The notes beneath the pieces are model-generated. The model was given only the letters and a program-made list of their open reading frames with translations, had not been told where the DNA came from and made no database searches. Source: Monoraphidium neglectum (taxonomy: Eukaryota > Chlorophyta > Chlorophyceae > Sphaeropleales > Selenastraceae). From it: a stretch of 10,811 nucleotides of DNA. This document shows positions 9,166 to 10,811 of this stretch, piece by piece. Numbering within the stretch: position 1 is the first letter of the stretch; the number at the start of each line of letters is the position of its first letter. The translations under genes and the position numbers were made by a program. The stretch lies in NCBI RefSeq assembly GCF_000611645.1, contig NW_014013220.1, positions 1,631 through 12,441 of the forward strand, read 5' to 3'.

Positions 9166-9170
9166 TGTAA
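9166..9170 (+). terminator. Candidate poly(A) signal TGTAA for the ABC-F gene
   Basis: The only exact TGTAA on the plus strand that I see between 8377 and 9473. It would give a 3' UTR of about 800 nt, long but common in green algae. Cleavage would be expected within a few tens of bases downstream. Confidence 0.5.
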
Positions 9171-9345
9171 GACGGTGTTGTTGTATAGCACGGCAGCCCG
9201 GCGCTTGGATAGTGCTGCGCGCCCCATCAATACAGCTCTGGAAACGCTGCAGGGCCCCGCCCCTCGCGCCAGCGCCTGTCAGGAAACAACCCTGTTGGAG
9301 GCTTCTTCCATCTCCTGGAAAGCTGTAGCCCTTGCAAAAACGCGA

Positions 9346-9350
9346 TTACA
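9346..9350 (-). terminator. Candidate poly(A) signal TGTAA for the Q-rich gene
   Basis: Read on the minus strand this is TGTAA, 124 nt past the TAA stop at 9476-9474. It is the only exact minus-strand copy that I see in the convergent intergenic region. Confidence 0.5.
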
Positions 9351-9473
9351 ACGCCACCTTGGACTGCAGAAACCTCTCCAAAGACAGGCCCGGCCTGCCC
9401 AGTCCGTGCCGCCCAGGTGGTGGGCCTCGCTGCTGCCTGGTGCGCCAAGACGACGCGTGCGTCCGCCGGCCCC

Positions 9474-10277
9474 TTAGGCGAGGCGGTTGCCCAGGTGCGC
9501 CGTCCCGCCGCCGACGGCCCTCGAACGCGCGCCCGCGAGCGGCGGCGATACCGACCGCGGCGCAGCCGGCAGCAGCGCGCGCTCGCCGTCGCCGCCGGAG
9601 GGGTGCCTCAGAAGCATTTCGTCCCGCCTAAGGGCCAAGACGGGCCTGTGAGCGCCGCCGCTGGGCGAACCCGTCTCGCCTCGCGGCAGCCGGCCGTGCT
9701 GGCGCCTCTGGACCAGCGAGTGCTGCTGCTGCTGCTGCTGCTGCCACGGCGGCCACGCCACGCCCGCCGGCGCGGCGCCCGAGCCGTCCTGGCGCTCGGG
9801 CGCGTACGGCCGCCGGTTGCCGCCTCGCGCGTTCCCCGCGCCGTCCCACGCTGGGGCGCCGCCGCCGCCGCCGCTGAGATGCGCGAGCAGCCGCGAGGGC
9901 TGCGGCGGCGGTGCAGGCGCAGCGGCTGCGGTGCCAGCATTGCCAGCGACTCCTCCATAAGCAATGGCGCTTGCCATGGGGGGCTGGCCGCCCCACCCTG
10001 CAGCCTGCGATTGGTGGGGCGGCTGCTGCTGCTGCTGCTGCTGCAGGGAGGGCTGATGGTAGTACTGCTCGCCGCCGTACTGCTGCCCGCTGCTGTACTG
10101 CTGTCCGTTGCCGTACTGCTGTGAGCTGTAGTAGGCGTACTGCTGGCCGCCATACTGCTGTTGGGCGGTGTACTGCTGCTGCTGCTGGTAGGCAGCGCCA
10201 CCGTACTGCTGCGCCCCGGAGGCCCACTGCTGAGCGGCGCTGTACACCTGGGCCTGCGGTGCTTGATAGGGTTGAGC

Positions 10278-10326
<49 letters not shown>

Positions 10327-10684
10327 ACCTGCCATCCCCCAGCACTCGGTGCCTGGTAGTGCTGCTGTTGCTGCCAGGTGGCGCCGCCGTGCTGCTGCTG
10401 CTGGGCCGGGGCCGCCCAGCTGCTGCCACCGCCCGGCTGCCAGCTGCTCTGCTGCTGTGACCGCTGCTGCTGGTCCCAACCAGAGCTCCCCTGCTGCTGC
10501 CAGGCAGCGCTGGGCGCGTCTTGCCGCCAGCCGCTGTCCGCCTGAGGCTGCTGTTGCTGCTGCTGCTGCCAGCCGGCAACGGTCTGGAGCGGCTGCGGTT
10601 GCTGCTGCTGCTGTTGAGCTGGCGCCTGGTCGCGACGCAGCTGCCGCAGCAGAACTTGACCCGGCAACTCATCCTGCGGCTCTG

Positions 10685-10725
<41 letters not shown>

Positions 10726-10811
10726 TGTGGCTGTTGCTGCACCTGCTGCTGCTGCTGCTCACACAAATCACTGGGCTGCTCCGGGCCGCGCCCACGCGCG
10801 CGCCCCAACCC
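9474..10811 (-). CDS. Gln/Tyr/Gly-rich prion-like low-complexity protein, 3' part, 5' end outside window
   Basis: An open frame runs from the right edge without a stop to TAA at 9476-9474, about 445 codons. No ATG lies near the edge (the first in-frame Met is deep inside), so the start lies beyond the window. Long glutamine tracts are broken by Trp motifs (GWQQQ, SGWDQQQ, SWQPGG), then by Tyr-rich units (QQYGG, YYSSQQYGNGQQ, YYHQPS), then a Pro/Ala/Gly segment with NRRPYAPERQDG. The last 80 or so residues are Arg/Gly/Ala-rich and could include unspliced intron; CTCACAG (minus strand, near 9648) resembles an acceptor. I prefer this frame over the parallel poly-Ser and poly-Ala frames because it is the longest, is open to the edge and shows patterned W/Y spacing. 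The composition resembles low-complexity domains of RNA-granule proteins; no folded domain is in view, so function is unknown. Confidence 0.7.
9721..9743 (-). repeat. CAG triplet tract (polyQ)
   Basis: Pure (CTG)n on the plus strand, read as CAG glutamine codons in the minus-strand Q-rich frame, just before HSLVQRR. Confidence 0.85.
10022..10044 (-). repeat. CAG triplet tract (polyQ)
   Basis: Pure (CTG)n on the plus strand, encoding glutamines after PSL in the Q-rich frame. Confidence 0.85.
10069..10218 (-). repeat. Tandem QQY-type coding repeats
   Basis: The unit GTACTGCTG (plus strand) recurs about ten times with spacers of variable length; in the minus-strand frame each gives Gln-Gln-Tyr followed by small residues (GG, GNG, SSG, TA). 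The spacers always keep the frame, which supports translation of this frame. Confidence 0.75.
10281..10326 (-). repeat. Longest CAG triplet tract (15 repeats)
   Basis: Forty-six bases of uninterrupted (CTG)n on the plus strand, giving an uninterrupted run of 15 glutamines in the Q-rich frame. It is the longest pure tract in the window and the most likely to vary in length. Confidence 0.88.
10687..10722 (-). repeat. CAG triplet tract (12 repeats)
   Basis: Thirty-six bases of pure (CTG)n on the plus strand, encoding glutamines near the right edge. A shorter tract follows at 10743-10759. Confidence 0.85.

Larger units (their letters stand above)
8377..9473. other. Convergent 3' intergenic region
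   Basis: About 1.1 kb between the stop of the ABC-F gene and the stop of the minus-strand Q-rich gene. Open frames are short and unsupported on both strands. The region is best read as the 3' UTRs of the two genes, up to about 9190 from the left and from 9473 down to about 9330 from the right, leaving a gap of roughly 150 bp. No RNA gene or mobile element is recognisable. Confidence 0.6.

Noticed and set aside
9417..10460. Plus-strand open frames rich in polyleucine opposite the Q-rich gene
   Set aside because: They are complements of CAG repeats (CTG read as Leu) and show no signal, domain or patterned residues. The minus-strand Gln frame has ordered W/Y motifs.
1..10811. Search for CRISPR arrays, insertion sequences, tRNA genes or bacterial operon structure
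   Set aside because: No regularly spaced repeats, terminal inverted repeats, tRNA-like folds or ribosome-binding-site-led gene strings were seen by eye; the window is eukaryotic in style.

Overview
The window looks like nuclear DNA from a GC-rich, intron-dense green alga (Chlorophyta; this is inference). Reasons: short introns (139-480 nt) interrupt conserved coding sequence, every inferred 5' splice site begins GTG, almost every 3' site is CAG, TGTAA (the usual chlorophyte poly(A) signal) occurs downstream of the stop codons, and proteins carry Ala/Gly/Gln-rich low-complexity inserts. There are no bacterial-style operons, tRNAs, rRNAs, CRISPR arrays or recognisable transposons. No prokaryotic-type novel system is visible; the value lies in gene models that only appear after splicing.

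Layout. 1-1092: no gene I can support, apart from a possible 3' end signal for the next gene. 1093-1986 (minus): a three-exon gene for a roughly 206-residue, probably plastid-targeted, small membrane protein of unknown function. 1987-2242: a compact divergent intergenic region, less GC-rich than its flanks, with CCAAT motifs on both strands, likely a shared promoter. 2243-8376 (plus): a 14-exon gene for a 794-residue ABC-F (GCN20-type) ATPase with two complete nucleotide-binding domains and no transmembrane domain; its start codon lies in a 16-nt coding microexon. 8377-9473: convergent 3' intergenic region with one TGTAA on each strand. 9474-10811 (minus): the 3' part of a gene for a Gln/Tyr/Gly-rich, prion-like low-complexity protein that runs off the right edge.

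The first two genes are divergently arranged and may be co-regulated. The ABC-F gene and the Q-rich gene converge. Nothing in the sequence shows a shared pathway. The ABC-F protein is expected to act on ribosomes during translation. The Q-rich protein may be an RNA-granule or RNA-binding scaffold, but no folded domain of it lies in the window.
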